Source: Pseudolactococcus laudensis (GTDB taxonomy: Bacteria > Bacillota > Bacilli > Lactobacillales > Streptococcaceae). Taken from it: a stretch of DNA of 64,000 nucleotides. A model generated the notes under the pieces. It was not told the DNA's origin. It ran no database searches and worked only from the letters and a program-made list of their open reading frames with translations. Positions 1-9,320 of this stretch are shown piece after piece; within the stretch, counting starts at the first letter, position 1; the number at the start of each line of letters is the position of its first letter. The stretch is taken from NCBI RefSeq assembly GCF_013449735.1, contig NZ_JACBNY010000001.1, positions 248,001-312,000 on the forward strand, read 5' to 3'. Made by a program: the position numbers and the translations under genes.

Positions 1-807
<807 letters not shown>

Positions 808-840
808 GTAGCAGCAGATATCACGTCATGAAATAAAAAT

Positions 841-927
841 GAGGCTAGGACAAAAGTCTTCAGTCACTAAAAGAGAAAATCAAACTCGGTAATGAACTTA
901 AAACTGCCAGTTTGCTTTTCTTTTTTT
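841..927 (+). terminator. Terminator within a GCTAGGACA-type intergenic repeat
   Basis: A stem formed by AGAAAATCAAACT (874-886) and AGTTTGCTTTTCT (909-921) has one internal mismatch and runs into a T tract. It is preceded by GGCTAGGACAAAAGTCTT (843-860), which recurs in similar form before the terminator at 9191. It would end the beta-glucosidase transcript. Confidence 0.65.
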
Positions 928-961
928 GTATGGCTTTGCTAATAGAATCAGCGAATTTTTC

Positions 962-990
962 ACTGGTTTCGCATTGTTTTGGCAAAAGAG
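962..990. repeat. Partial copy of the palindromic intergenic repeat
   Basis: The stretch GGTTTCGCATTGTTTTGGCA (965-984) followed by AAAGAG matches the left arm and centre of the 43-bp palindrome at 9278-9320. The right arm has diverged. The rest of 928-1100 shows nothing I can name. Confidence 0.5.
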
Positions 991-1106
991 ATTGTACAAA
1001 AAATGTAGCTTTTGTCTAGCTTATTAGATTGTTCGTCAGAACCAATTTCAAGTAAGTTAAATTTCCTGCTAAATTTCTTTATTTTATCATTTTATTGTCA
1101 TAGATG

Positions 1107-1115
1107 TGGTATAAT
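1107..1115 (+). promoter_or_regulatory. Extended -10 promoter of the first DUF1307 gene
   Basis: TGG-TATAAT gives an extended -10 element about 30 bases before the start codon. No good -35 hexamer lies at 17 bp. Confidence 0.5.
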
Positions 1116-1146
1116 GAGTTAAGGAATTTTTTGGGAGGGATTGTTT

Positions 1147-1614
1147 ATGAAAAAGTGGAAAAAGGGATTACTATCCGTTGCGGTAGCTGTTGGCTTAATC
1201 ATTTTGACTGCCTGTAGTCTTGTCGCAAAAGAACAAAAAGTGAAGATGGAAAAAGAAGAGAACGGTGTCAAAATTATTCTGACCTATTATGCTAAGGGAG
1301 ATACGGTGACGAAGCAGACGTCTGAAAATATTATTCCTTATAGTGAAATAGGGGTTAAGACTGCTGATGAGGCAAAAGAACAACTGGAAGAGCTTGCCAA
1401 GTCTTATAATAAGCTCAAAGGCGTCAAGGACCAGTTGGTTTACGGTGAAGATTCTGTCACAGAAAAAGTCGTGGTTGATTATACGGTTGTAGATATGGCA
1501 AAAGCAATGGAACTGACGGGTACGATGACTGATGATGGCGACTTTTCTAAAGGTGTTAGTCTGAAAAGCAGTATTAAATTATTAAAAGAACAAGGGTTTA
1601 AAGAGAAGAAATAA
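1147..1614 (+). CDS. DUF1307 (YehR-like) lipoprotein, copy 1
   Basis: A 155-residue exported lipoprotein of unknown function. It has a basic N-terminus (MKKWKKG), a hydrophobic stretch and a lipobox ending at LTAC (Cys about 23), then a DUF1307/YehR-type body with the TYYAKGDTVTKQTSENIIPYS block. The ATG at 1147 is preferred over the in-frame TTG at 1141 because GGGAGGGA (1133-1140) then lies at normal spacing. It is the first of two tandem paralogues, each with its own promoter and terminator, so this is a duplication rather than an operon. Family members sit on the outer face of the membrane; no reaction is known. Confidence 0.85.
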   Translation: MKKWKKGLLSVAVAVGLIILTACSLVAKEQKVKMEKEENGVKIILTYYAKGDTVTKQTSENIIPYSEIGVKTADEAKEQLEELAKSYNKLKGVKDQLVYGEDSVTEKVVVDYTVVDMAKAMELTGTMTDDGDFSKGVSLKSSIKLLKEQGFKEKK

Positions 1615-1644
1615 GCCTTGAACATGATTGAGAATAAGTTTTGA

Positions 1645-1677
1645 GCTAGTGTTGTAAAAAAGCAAGACTAGCTTTTT
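1645..1677 (+). terminator. Rho-independent terminator
   Basis: GCTAGTGTTG (1645-1654) pairs with CAAGACTAGC (1663-1672) with one mismatch, followed by TTTTT. It separates the two lipoprotein genes. Confidence 0.75.
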
Positions 1678-1787
1678 AATTTAGTTGGCAAGGTTAAAGG
1701 ATTTTATACCTCGAAAAGTTTTTATTTTATAAAAAAAATATAATAAAATATGTTATAATAAGTTATAAAATTTAGGAGGAAGTCTGT

Positions 1788-2255
1788 ATGAAAAAAATGA
1801 AAAAAGGATTGCTATCTGTTATCGTCATTATCGGTGTCTTTGTTTTGACAGCATGTAGTATGTCTGCTAAAGAACAAAAAGTAAGCTACGAAAAAGAAGA
1901 AAAAGGTGTTAAAATCGTTCTGACTTACTATGCTAAAGGTGACAAAGTGACAAAACAAACATCTGAAAATATTATTCCTTATAGCGCGATGGGCGTTAAA
2001 TCAGCAGAAGAGGCAAAAGAACGCCTGAAAGATGTTCTCAAGTCATACAATGATATCAAAGGTGTCAAAGATGAGCTAACCTATGGTGAAGATGCTGTCA
2101 CCGAAAAAGTCGAGATTGATTATACGGTAGTTGATATGAAAAAAGCTAAAGAGTTAGTGGGCGTATCAACTGACGGTGGTGATATTTCTAAAGGTATTAG
2201 TCTTAAAAACAGTATCAAACTGTTAGAAGACCAAGGCTATAAAGAGAAGAAATAA
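1788..2255 (+). CDS. DUF1307 (YehR-like) lipoprotein, copy 2
   Basis: A tandem paralogue of the preceding gene, also 155 residues, with a lipobox ending LTAC and the same TYYAKGDKVTKQTSENIIPYS core. The two copies are clearly related throughout, and N- and C-termini are especially alike (both end QG(F/Y)KEKK). The start ATG follows TTTAGGAGGA at good spacing. A TATAAT at 1754-1759 supplies its own promoter. Function is unknown; the pairing suggests dosage or specialisation after duplication. Confidence 0.85.
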   Translation: MKKMKKGLLSVIVIIGVFVLTACSMSAKEQKVSYEKEEKGVKIVLTYYAKGDKVTKQTSENIIPYSAMGVKSAEEAKERLKDVLKSYNDIKGVKDELTYGEDAVTEKVEIDYTVVDMKKAKELVGVSTDGGDISKGISLKNSIKLLEDQGYKEKK

Positions 2256-2271
2256 GTTTGTTAGACACTTG

Positions 2272-2326
2272 TGAGCAGTTAATCATGCCTTGGGTTGTTA
2301 CCTATTGCGTGAGCTGCTCATTTTTA
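2272..2326 (+). terminator. Terminator after second lipoprotein gene
   Basis: TGAGCAG (2272-2278) pairs with CTGCTCA (2314-2320), followed by TTTTT. The loop is long. Confidence 0.55.
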
Positions 2327-2368
2327 ATTTCAGGCGTCAATTATGTCTACTCATGATTGAGGCATGAT

Positions 2369-2396
2369 AAATGTCGAGTAATCTCGGCATTTTTTT
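2369..2396 (+). terminator. Second tandem terminator
   Basis: AAATGTCGAG-TAAT-CTCGGCATTT is a compact stem with one G-U pair and a following T tract. It lies just before the murF promoter region and probably insulates murF. Confidence 0.7.
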
Positions 2397-2434
2397 GATA
2401 AAATAAAAGATATGAAAAAGAATCAGGTGTACTT

Positions 2435-3790
2435 ATGAATTTAACCTTACATGAAGTAGCAGACGCCGTTAAGGCGCAAAACGATGTTTCAAAATATGAG
2501 AATCGTGTGCTTGGCAATATCGAGTTCGACAGTCGGCTCATCAAGCCTGGCGACATTTTCCTACCCCTAAAGGGTGCGCGTGATGGTCATGACTTCATCC
2601 CAACGGCTTTTGAAAACGGTGCTGTTGTCACGTTTTCAGAGCAAGATGTGGCATTTCCTCACATTTTAGTTGAAAATACTGAGCAGGCTTTTCAGGATTT
2701 AGCACGATATTATCTAGCTAAAACCGCGGTTGATGTCATCGCCATTACCGGCAGTAACGGCAAGACGACGACCAAGGATATGACTGCGCAAATTCTTGCG
2801 ACGACTTACAAGACCTACAAAACGCAGGGCAACTACAATAACGAGATTGGCCTCCCCTACACCGTTCTCCACATGCCTGATGACACTGAAAAACTGGTGC
2901 TTGAAATGGGTCAAGACCACATGGGCGACATTCATTTACTGTCTACTCTTGCCAAACCAAAACTAGCAGTCATCACGCTGATTGGTGAAAGCCACCTCGA
3001 GTTTTTCGGCACCCGCGAGAAAATAGCTGAAGGCAAGATGCAGATTATCGACGGCCTGGTCCATGGCGGTGAACTCATTGCTCCAGCAGATAAAATTATC
3101 AACGCCTATTTACCTGAAAATCAGAAAATCACGCGGTTTGGTGCAGACGCGGATATTCACCTGACAGCCCTTTATGAGCATAAAGACCACCTGAGCTTTA
3201 CCGTTAATTTCTTAGATGAGGATTTGACAATTCCAGTTCCTGGGAAATTTAATGCGACTAATGCCATGATTGCAGCCTATGTCGGGACTTTAGAAGGTGT
3301 TTCGCCACAACATATCAAGAAAGCTCTGGCAAGTCTTAACTTGACTAAAAATCGTGTTGAGTGGCTTAAAGCAAGCAATGGAGCGGATGTTTTATCAGAT
3401 GTCTATAATGCCAACCCAACAGCTATGCGATTGATTTTAGAAACTTTCCAAACCATTGCACGTAATCCTGAAGGTAGAAAAATTGCTGTTTTAGCAGATA
3501 TGAAAGAATTGGGCGATCAGACGGCGCAACTACATGCAGAGATGATTACCGCACTTAATCCAGAAAAACTAGATTTACTCTATCTTTATGGGGAAAATAT
3601 GTTATCTTTAGCACAGCTCGCTCAAGAAATTTTCCCACCTGAAACGGTCAAATATTTCCGTAAAGATGATGAAAAAGATGAACATGATATCCTGTCTCAA
3701 GACTTGCTTAATGAGCTAAAACTGGCTGACCAAGTCTTGCTTAAAGGCAGTAATTCTATGCGTTTAGCGGAAATTGTCAATCAATTGTAA
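2435..3790 (+). CDS. murF: UDP-MurNAc-tripeptide--D-Ala-D-Ala ligase
   Basis: It adds D-alanyl-D-alanine to UDP-N-acetylmuramoyl-tripeptide, the last cytoplasmic step of peptidoglycan precursor synthesis, using ATP. The 451-residue length is normal. The Mur-ligase N-terminal domain includes NIEFDSRLIKPGDIF. The ATP loop ITGSNGKTTTKD lies at about 104-115. The central domain carries LEMGQDHMGDI, and the C-terminal domain NRVEWL, LSDVYNANPTAM and LADMKELG. The start has only a short AGGTG ribosome site (2425-2429). It is transcribed alone here, without ddl next to it in view. Confidence 0.95.
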   Translation: MNLTLHEVADAVKAQNDVSKYENRVLGNIEFDSRLIKPGDIFLPLKGARDGHDFIPTAFENGAVVTFSEQDVAFPHILVENTEQAFQDLARYYLAKTAVDVIAITGSNGKTTTKDMTAQILATTYKTYKTQGNYNNEIGLPYTVLHMPDDTEKLVLEMGQDHMGDIHLLSTLAKPKLAVITLIGESHLEFFGTREKIAEGKMQIIDGLVHGGELIAPADKIINAYLPENQKITRFGADADIHLTALYEHKDHLSFTVNFLDEDLTIPVPGKFNATNAMIAAYVGTLEGVSPQHIKKALASLNLTKNRVEWLKASNGADVLSDVYNANPTAMRLILETFQTIARNPEGRKIAVLADMKELGDQTAQLHAEMITALNPEKLDLLYLYGENMLSLAQLAQEIFPPETVKYFRKDDEKDEHDILSQDLLNELKLADQVLLKGSNSMRLAEIVNQL

Positions 3791-3824
3791 TATAAGCTCT
3801 TTCAAAATAAAAAAACAAAGATAC

Positions 3825-3869
3825 AGAGACGAAAACGCTTTATAATAAAAGGTGTTATCGTCTCTTTTT
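3825..3869 (+). terminator. murF terminator
   Basis: AGAGACGA (3825-3832) pairs with TCGTCTCT (3858-3865), followed by a T run. Confidence 0.75.
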
Positions 3870-3972
3870 GTCTGCCAAAAAAATAACACTTTAGATGTAT
3901 TTATTTGAAAAGTTGTTCGAAAAATATTAAAAGAAATAGTTAAAAAAAGGTACCAAAAAGACAAAAGTATTA

Positions 3973-3978
3973 TATAAT
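3973..3978 (+). promoter_or_regulatory. -10 element of the phn operon
   Basis: TATAAT 75 bases before the phnD start, in an AT-rich stretch. No -35 better than a weak match is visible. Confidence 0.45.
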
Positions 3979-4052
3979 AGACAAGTAGTCAAATGTCAGA
4001 GAATTGTCTTTGATATTTAGGTTGCAAAAAATATTGAGGAGTATCCATTTTC

Positions 4053-5105
4053 ATGAAAAAAGGATTGACACGTGGTCTCGTTACAGCAGGTGTTGCTTTG
4101 TTTGCAGTTGCAGCATTGGCAGCTTGTGGTAGTAAATCTTCTGATAAAAAATCAGAAGATAAGACAATTGACGATTTGAAAATTTCGTTTGTCCCTTCTA
4201 GAAACCCAGATGATATTGCTGTCGCAACGAAACCTATGGCATCATTGTTACAAGATGAGCTGAAGAAACAAGGTTACAATGTGAAAAAAGTTGATGTCTC
4301 TGTCGGCACAAACTTTGAGGCAGTCGGTGAGGCTTTAGCCTCTGGCGCTGCTGATGTAGGTTACGGTGTTCCGGGTTCGACTTATGCTTTGTATAAAGAC
4401 GACGTGAATGTTATCTTGACTGCGACACGTGCGGGTCTCAATAAAGACTCTAGTGACGCTAAAGATTGGAATGATGGTAAAGCGACTGAGCCAACGGATA
4501 AACAAGCGACAAGCTACCGTTCAATCTTAGTTACCGGTCCATCTGAGAAAGGTCAAGCCTTGGCTAAAAAAGTCAACGCTGGCGAAAAATTAACATGGAA
4601 TGATTTAAAAGATGCTAACTGGGGACTTTCTTCAACTACCTCAGCGGCAGGATATGTTTATCCTTCACTTTGGTTAAACGACAACTTCAAACATACAGTG
4701 ACTGATTTAGCACATACAGTGACAATCGATTCTTATGGTTCTGGTTTGGCACGTCTTGCCTCAGGACAAATCGATGTATTACCAATGTATGCAGATGCAC
4801 GCCGTGATTACGCTGATGCTTGGACATCAACTTACGGTCAAAAAGAGTCTATCTGGGCTGAAACAAACGTTATCGGTGTCACACCAGCGATTTATAACGA
4901 CGGAATCTTGGTTTCAAAAGAGTCTAAAATCATGACACCAGACTTCCAAAAAGCCTTGCAAGCAGCGATTAAAGACATGGCAAAAACTGACGAAGGTAAA
5001 AAAGTACTTGCTGTCTATTCACATGAAGGATACAAAGATGCAAAAGAATCTGATTATAAATCAGAATTTGCAGCAGAACAATTGTTGCAAAAAAACGCTA
5101 AATAA
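4053..5105 (+). CDS. phnD: PhnD-type substrate-binding lipoprotein
   Basis: Extracytoplasmic binding protein of a phosphate/phosphite/phosphonate-type ABC importer. It has a signal peptide with a lipobox ending LAAC (Cys25), so it is membrane-anchored. The mature part carries the PhnD fold pattern ISFVPSRNPDDIAVATKPM, DVGYGVPGSTYAL and GLARLASGQIDVLPMYADARRDY. At 350 residues it is slightly longer than typical PhnD. It heads the operon phnD-phnC-phnE-phnE-phosphoesterase. A hairpin directly after it probably lowers downstream expression, giving excess binding protein. No C-P lyase genes are in view, so the true ligand cannot be read from the sequence. Confidence 0.88.
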   Translation: MKKGLTRGLVTAGVALFAVAALAACGSKSSDKKSEDKTIDDLKISFVPSRNPDDIAVATKPMASLLQDELKKQGYNVKKVDVSVGTNFEAVGEALASGAADVGYGVPGSTYALYKDDVNVILTATRAGLNKDSSDAKDWNDGKATEPTDKQATSYRSILVTGPSEKGQALAKKVNAGEKLTWNDLKDANWGLSSTTSAAGYVYPSLWLNDNFKHTVTDLAHTVTIDSYGSGLARLASGQIDVLPMYADARRDYADAWTSTYGQKESIWAETNVIGVTPAIYNDGILVSKESKIMTPDFQKALQAAIKDMAKTDEGKKVLAVYSHEGYKDAKESDYKSEFAAEQLLQKNAK

Positions 5106-5138
5106 GCTAGATATTAGCGTGACTAACTAAAACGCAAA

Positions 5139-5176
5139 AAAACAAGCAGTCAGACAAGCGTTGACTGTTTGTTTTT
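5139..5176 (+). terminator. Intra-operon hairpin after phnD
   Basis: ACAAGCAGTCA (5142-5152) pairs with TGACTGTTTGT (5162-5172), with one G-U pair, followed by a short T run. Its place between the binding-protein gene and the ATPase gene suggests partial termination. Confidence 0.65.
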
Positions 5177-5259
5177 CGTGTCTAGGACAGTTTCATCGCT
5201 CTGTTGATACTAGCAAAGCAGTCATCTTATCCCCCTACTAATAAGGAGCAATCAGCTAA

Positions 5260-6000
5260 ATGATTAAGTTCGAAAATGTTTCAAAAGTTTACCCCAACGG
5301 TACCCGCGGTCTTGAAGATATCAATCTTGAAATTGAACAAGGCGAATTTGTGGGCATCATCGGTACCTCTGGTGCTGGGAAGTCAACGCTTATCCGCACT
5401 ATTAATGCCTTAAATAATATCACAACAGGTACACTCATCGTCAATGATACAGATGTTGCCAAACTAAAAGGCAAAGGTCTGCGTGAATTCCGCAAATACG
5501 TCGGGATGATTTTTCAGTCTTATAATCTCGTGCCACGTGTATCTGTTATCCGTAATGTCCTAAGCTCTCGTGTGCCTAATATGTCTTTTCTAAAAGTCTG
5601 TTTTGGTCTCTTTTCTAAAGAGGATAAACTCAAAGCGCTTGATGCCTTAAATCGTGTGGGCATTCTTGACAAGGCTTATATCCGCGCAGACCAACTCTCA
5701 GGTGGTCAGCAACAACGTGTCTCTTTAGCGCGAGCATTGGCTCAAGATGCTGACATTCTTTTGGCGGATGAGCCGGTAGCTGCACTTGACCCAGTGACGG
5801 CGCGTGAAGTCATGGATGATTTTAAACGGATTAATCAAGAGTTAAATAAAACAGTCTTGATTAATATCCACCATGTGGAGTTGGCGCTTGAATATACAGA
5901 CCGCATTATCGCTGTAAAAAAAGGTAGAATCGTTTTCGACGGGCCATCTAGTAGCGTGACGCAAGACATTTTAGATGATGTTTACAGAAAAGAGGCTTAG
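5260..6000 (+). CDS. phnC: Phosphonate/phosphate-type ABC transporter ATPase
   Basis: Cytoplasmic ATPase of the PhnCDE importer, 246 residues. Walker A GTSGAGKST is at 35-43, the Q-loop region at MIFQSYNLVPR, the ABC signature LSGGQQQR near 147, Walker B ILLADEP near 167, and the H-loop in INIHHVELAL near 205. The ribosome site is AATAAGGAGC before the ATG. The next gene begins two bases after its stop, consistent with translational coupling. Confidence 0.93.
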   Translation: MIKFENVSKVYPNGTRGLEDINLEIEQGEFVGIIGTSGAGKSTLIRTINALNNITTGTLIVNDTDVAKLKGKGLREFRKYVGMIFQSYNLVPRVSVIRNVLSSRVPNMSFLKVCFGLFSKEDKLKALDALNRVGILDKAYIRADQLSGGQQQRVSLARALAQDADILLADEPVAALDPVTAREVMDDFKRINQELNKTVLINIHHVELALEYTDRIIAVKKGRIVFDGPSSSVTQDILDDVYRKEA

Positions 6001-6001
6001 G

Positions 6002-6817
6002 ATGTATGATAAAATTTTCAAGCCTAAAAAATTAGTCTTGGACTCGGGTGAGGTCGTTTATGAAAAAGCAACGCGCACACCAATCGCTTGGCTCATTTTC
6101 CTAGCTCTCTTGATTTTCTCAATCAAATTTACGAATTTCCAATTCTCAGCACTCATCGAGCGCGGCTCGAATTTCTTTGACATGCTGAAAAGAATGGTAC
6201 CACCAGATACAGGTTACCTGCCTAAGGTTATCAAACCTTTGCTTGACACGATAAAAATGAGTTTTATCGGTTCAATTCTCGGGAGTGTTCTGGCGATTCC
6301 ATTTGCGATTTTGGCATCCAGCAACATCGTACATAACGTTTGGTTTAATAAAATCGTGCGGATTATCTTTACCTTCCTGCGGACATTACCAACGCTTGTG
6401 ACAGCTTTAATCGCCACTTACATTTTTGGTCTGGGCACTTTTGCAGGAACGCTTGCCATTTTCATCTTCTCGTTTTCTTACATGGGTAAACAAATGTTTG
6501 AAGTGATTGAAACGGTTGATATGGGAGCTTTTGAGGCTATGGAATCAATGGGGGCGACGAAATTGAAAGCCTTCACCTTTGCTATTGCGCCACAAATTAT
6601 GCCGATTTATCTGTCAACAACCCTCTTTAACTTTGAAGGAAATGTCAGATATGCCGCGATTTTGGGTTATGTCGGTGCCGGCGGTATCGGGATGATTTTG
6701 AATGATCGGGTAAATAATCGAGACTATACGAGTGTGGGCATGATTTTACTTGCTTTACTTGTGACCGTGATGACGATTGAACTGGTAAGTCAAGTGATTC
6801 GTCGTAAGCTGACCTAA
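6002..6817 (+). CDS. phnE: PhnE-type ABC permease, first copy
   Basis: Inner permease subunit of the importer, 271 residues, with about six hydrophobic segments. The transmembrane ABC permease motif EAMESMGATKLKAFTFAIAPQIMP (EAA loop) is near residue 180. The start ATG at 6002 follows AGAGG of the phnC 3' end; an in-frame ATG at 5975 inside phnC lacks a ribosome site. It pairs with the second PhnE as a probable heterodimer. Confidence 0.92.
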   Translation: MYDKIFKPKKLVLDSGEVVYEKATRTPIAWLIFLALLIFSIKFTNFQFSALIERGSNFFDMLKRMVPPDTGYLPKVIKPLLDTIKMSFIGSILGSVLAIPFAILASSNIVHNVWFNKIVRIIFTFLRTLPTLVTALIATYIFGLGTFAGTLAIFIFSFSYMGKQMFEVIETVDMGAFEAMESMGATKLKAFTFAIAPQIMPIYLSTTLFNFEGNVRYAAILGYVGAGGIGMILNDRVNNRDYTSVGMILLALLVTVMTIELVSQVIRRKLT

Positions 6818-6827
6818 GGAGGATGAC

Positions 6828-7637
6828 ATGACAGATTTAATAAAAGAAAAATATGCACAGAGTCCTCGTCGTTGGCCGTATTATCTGGTGATTTTCGCTA
6901 TTGTAGCAGGCATCTTCGTCTGGTCAATGACCGTGATGAATATGTCAGGAATGTCAGAAAAAGGCACTGCGATTGCAGGAAATATCTTCAAAGGGATTTT
7001 CCACCCAGACTTGAAATTCCTCTTTGCACTTGACACTTCAGGCGTCGGCTATCTCTTGCTCCAAACCATTGCCATTGCCATTTTGGGGACTTTAATTGGC
7101 GCGATTATCGCCATACCTTTATCATTTTTATCAGCAACCAATATGATGCCGGCTTGGGTTGCCTACGTGATTCGCTTTTTCATCATGGCTTTGCGGACTG
7201 TTCCACCTTTTGTCTACGGCTTAATGTTTATCCGCGTGACAGGGCCTGGGCCATCTGCGGGTGCTTTGACTTTAGGCCTCATGTCGATTGGGATGATTTC
7301 TAAACTCTTCATTGAAACCATTGAGGACTTGGACCAAGGGATTTTGGAGTCCATGGAGGCAGCAGGTGCAACACCCTTCCAAAAAATTCGATTTGGCGTC
7401 ATGCCTCAGCTCATGCCTGATTTCTTGTCTATCTTGCTCTATCGTTTGGATATGAACTTGCGGGATGCTAGTATTTTAGGGCTTGTAGGCGCTGGCGGTA
7501 TCGGTGCACCAATGATTTTCGCCATGAGTGCTTATAAGTGGCCGCAGGTTGGCTCTATCTTGATTGGTCTCTTTGTCTTAATCCTTGTGATTGAGCAAAT
7601 TTCTGATCAAATTCGGTCTTATTTGTTGAAAGGATAA
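6828..7637 (+). CDS. phnE: PhnE-type ABC permease, second copy
   Basis: Second permease, 269 residues, with the EAA-type loop ESMEAAGATPFQKIRFGVMPQLMP and the conserved GLVGAGGIGAP segment that it shares with the first copy (GYVGAGGIGMI). An AAGGAGGATGAC ribosome site precedes the ATG. Two different permease genes in one phn operon are common in Firmicutes and suggest a heterodimeric channel. Confidence 0.92.
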   Translation: MTDLIKEKYAQSPRRWPYYLVIFAIVAGIFVWSMTVMNMSGMSEKGTAIAGNIFKGIFHPDLKFLFALDTSGVGYLLLQTIAIAILGTLIGAIIAIPLSFLSATNMMPAWVAYVIRFFIMALRTVPPFVYGLMFIRVTGPGPSAGALTLGLMSIGMISKLFIETIEDLDQGILESMEAAGATPFQKIRFGVMPQLMPDFLSILLYRLDMNLRDASILGLVGAGGIGAPMIFAMSAYKWPQVGSILIGLFVLILVIEQISDQIRSYLLKG

Positions 7638-7644
7638 TCTTTTC

Positions 7645-9156
7645 ATGAAAAAAATGAAGATTTATTATACCAGTGATGTGCATGGCTATCTCTACCCAAC
7701 CGATTACCTCTCAGATGAGGCACAAGGCATGGGGCTGATGCAGACTATCGCTGACTTTGATAAGGATGAGAATACCCTCGTCATTGACGGTGGTGATATT
7801 TTCCAAGGTTCACCGTTTATCAATTATTTTCAAAATCAAAAACGGTCTGACAATGGTATCGCTAAAGTCATGAATGCCGGTGGCTATGATGTCATTACAC
7901 TAGGCAATCACGACTTTAACTACGGTTTTGATTTTCTAAAAGAAAATCTCTCAAACCTAGATGCCCAAGTCACAGCGGTCAATGTCTTAGACAAGTCTGG
8001 TGCGCAACTCTTTCCAGCTCAGATAAAGACACTGGGCAATGGCTTGAAAATTGGCTTGATAGGTGCTGTCACGGACTATGTTAATATCTGGGAAAATCCT
8101 GAAAATATCGCAGATATCCAAATTACACCAGTTTTTCCAGCCATGAAAGCTGAGCTTGAGCGCTTGAAACCTCAAGTTGACTTTGTGGTTGGGATTTATC
8201 ACGGTGGCTTTGAGTCTGACTTGGCAACAGGTGAGCGCTTGTCGGATACCGTCGAAAATGTTGGTTATCAACTTCTAGAAGAACTGGATTTTGACCTCCT
8301 TTTAACAGGACATCAGCACGCGACAATCGAGGGGCAATCTGTCCACGGGACTTATACCTTGCAGCCACCCAACATGGCACGCAAATACTTTGAGATTGCC
8401 GTTAATTTTGACGATACGCTACAACCGAGCATCACAAGTGAGCTGAAAACGCCAGGGATTAACCAATCTCCTGACTTGAAAGCAGCCTTGGACGACCTCC
8501 AGACTGAGGTCAATCGTTACTTGGATAGACCTATCGTTCATCTCGATACCGAAGTTGCGGTGCAAAGTCACCTAGACTTGGCACAAACCAGCAACGCGAT
8601 CCTCGCGCTCACCGCGCATGTTCAAAGGCTTGCGACAGGGGCTGATATTTCAATCGTCAGCATGAATAACAATACTCTGTATTTGCCGCAAGATGTGAAA
8701 GTCCGGGATATTCTGAGAAATTATCCTTATGATAATACCCTTTTTCTGATGAAGGTGACAGGTCAGCAACTCAAGCAAAATCTTGAGAAGACAGCCGAGT
8801 ATTTTGCCTTGGAGGCGGGAGAAATCGTCATCAATCCTAAGTGGTTGGTGCCGAAAACGGAGCATTATAATTACGATTTCTATTATGGTCTGGGCTATAC
8901 ACTGGATGTATCTCAGCCAGTCGGCAGTCGTGTGCGCGAGCTGACTTACCAAGGTCAGCCAGTTCAAGACACGGATGTCCTGAGTGTTGCGCTCAATAAC
9001 TATCGAGCAGTCGGTGGTGGTGAGTACAATGCTTATAAAGCAGCAGAAGTCGTGCAAGACACAGGCTTGACGATTCAAGACCTGATGATTGCCTATTTGG
9101 AGAAAACAGGGCAGTTGCAGGTGAATGAAGAGTTGGATTTTGAAGTTGTATCATGA
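7645..9156 (+). CDS. 5'-nucleotidase / cyclic phosphodiesterase-type metallophosphoesterase
   Basis: Two-domain UshA/YfkN-like enzyme of 503 residues. The N-terminal calcineurin-like metallophosphoesterase domain shows YTSDVHGYL, IDGGDIFQGSP, LGNHDFNYG and LTGHQHATIEG (metal-binding Asp, His and Asn residues). The C-terminal nucleotidase domain carries VNNYRAVGGGEYN-like residues near 450. No signal peptide is visible, so it should be cytosolic, unlike most UshA proteins. It starts eight bases after the second phnE and closes the operon. Release of phosphate from imported organophosphates or nucleotides is a reasonable inference, not shown. Confidence 0.85.
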   Translation: MKKMKIYYTSDVHGYLYPTDYLSDEAQGMGLMQTIADFDKDENTLVIDGGDIFQGSPFINYFQNQKRSDNGIAKVMNAGGYDVITLGNHDFNYGFDFLKENLSNLDAQVTAVNVLDKSGAQLFPAQIKTLGNGLKIGLIGAVTDYVNIWENPENIADIQITPVFPAMKAELERLKPQVDFVVGIYHGGFESDLATGERLSDTVENVGYQLLEELDFDLLLTGHQHATIEGQSVHGTYTLQPPNMARKYFEIAVNFDDTLQPSITSELKTPGINQSPDLKAALDDLQTEVNRYLDRPIVHLDTEVAVQSHLDLAQTSNAILALTAHVQRLATGADISIVSMNNNTLYLPQDVKVRDILRNYPYDNTLFLMKVTGQQLKQNLEKTAEYFALEAGEIVINPKWLVPKTEHYNYDFYYGLGYTLDVSQPVGSRVRELTYQGQPVQDTDVLSVALNNYRAVGGGEYNAYKAAEVVQDTGLTIQDLMIAYLEKTGQLQVNEELDFEVVS

Positions 9157-9190
9157 TAAATAAAAGCTAGGACAGAAGTCCTTAGTTAGC

Positions 9191-9232
9191 AAAAGAGAAA
9201 AGCAAACCTGCGAGTTTGCTTTTCTCTTTTTT
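9191..9232 (+). terminator. Strong terminator of the phn operon
   Basis: A 17-bp perfect stem, AAAAGAGAAAAGCAAAC (9191-9207) with GTTTGCTTTTCTCTTTT (9214-9230). It is preceded by AGCTAGGACAGAAGTCCTTA, a relative of the sequence at 843. Confidence 0.9.
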
Positions 9233-9277
9233 CTATTGTAGAAAGAGTGCGAGTTTATAGAGAAATCATTGTATTTT

Positions 9278-9320
9278 TACCGATTTCGTATTGTTTTGGC
9301 AAAAGAATACGAAATTGGTA
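9278..9320. repeat. 43-bp near-palindromic intergenic repeat
   Basis: Arms TACCGATTTCGTATT (9278-9292) and AATACGAAATTGGTA (9306-9320) are inverted with one G-T difference. The centre GTTTTGGCAAAAG is itself almost symmetric. Related copies or halves occur at 962, 14164 and 56531. The rest of 9232-9515, between convergent genes, shows only a weak TACTCA/TGAGTA inverted repeat near 9450-9475. Confidence 0.75.

Noticed and set aside
8650-9078. Long antisense ORFs inside the phosphoesterase, mprF and flavoprotein genes
   Set aside because: They are shadows of real genes, without ribosome sites or recognisable domains.
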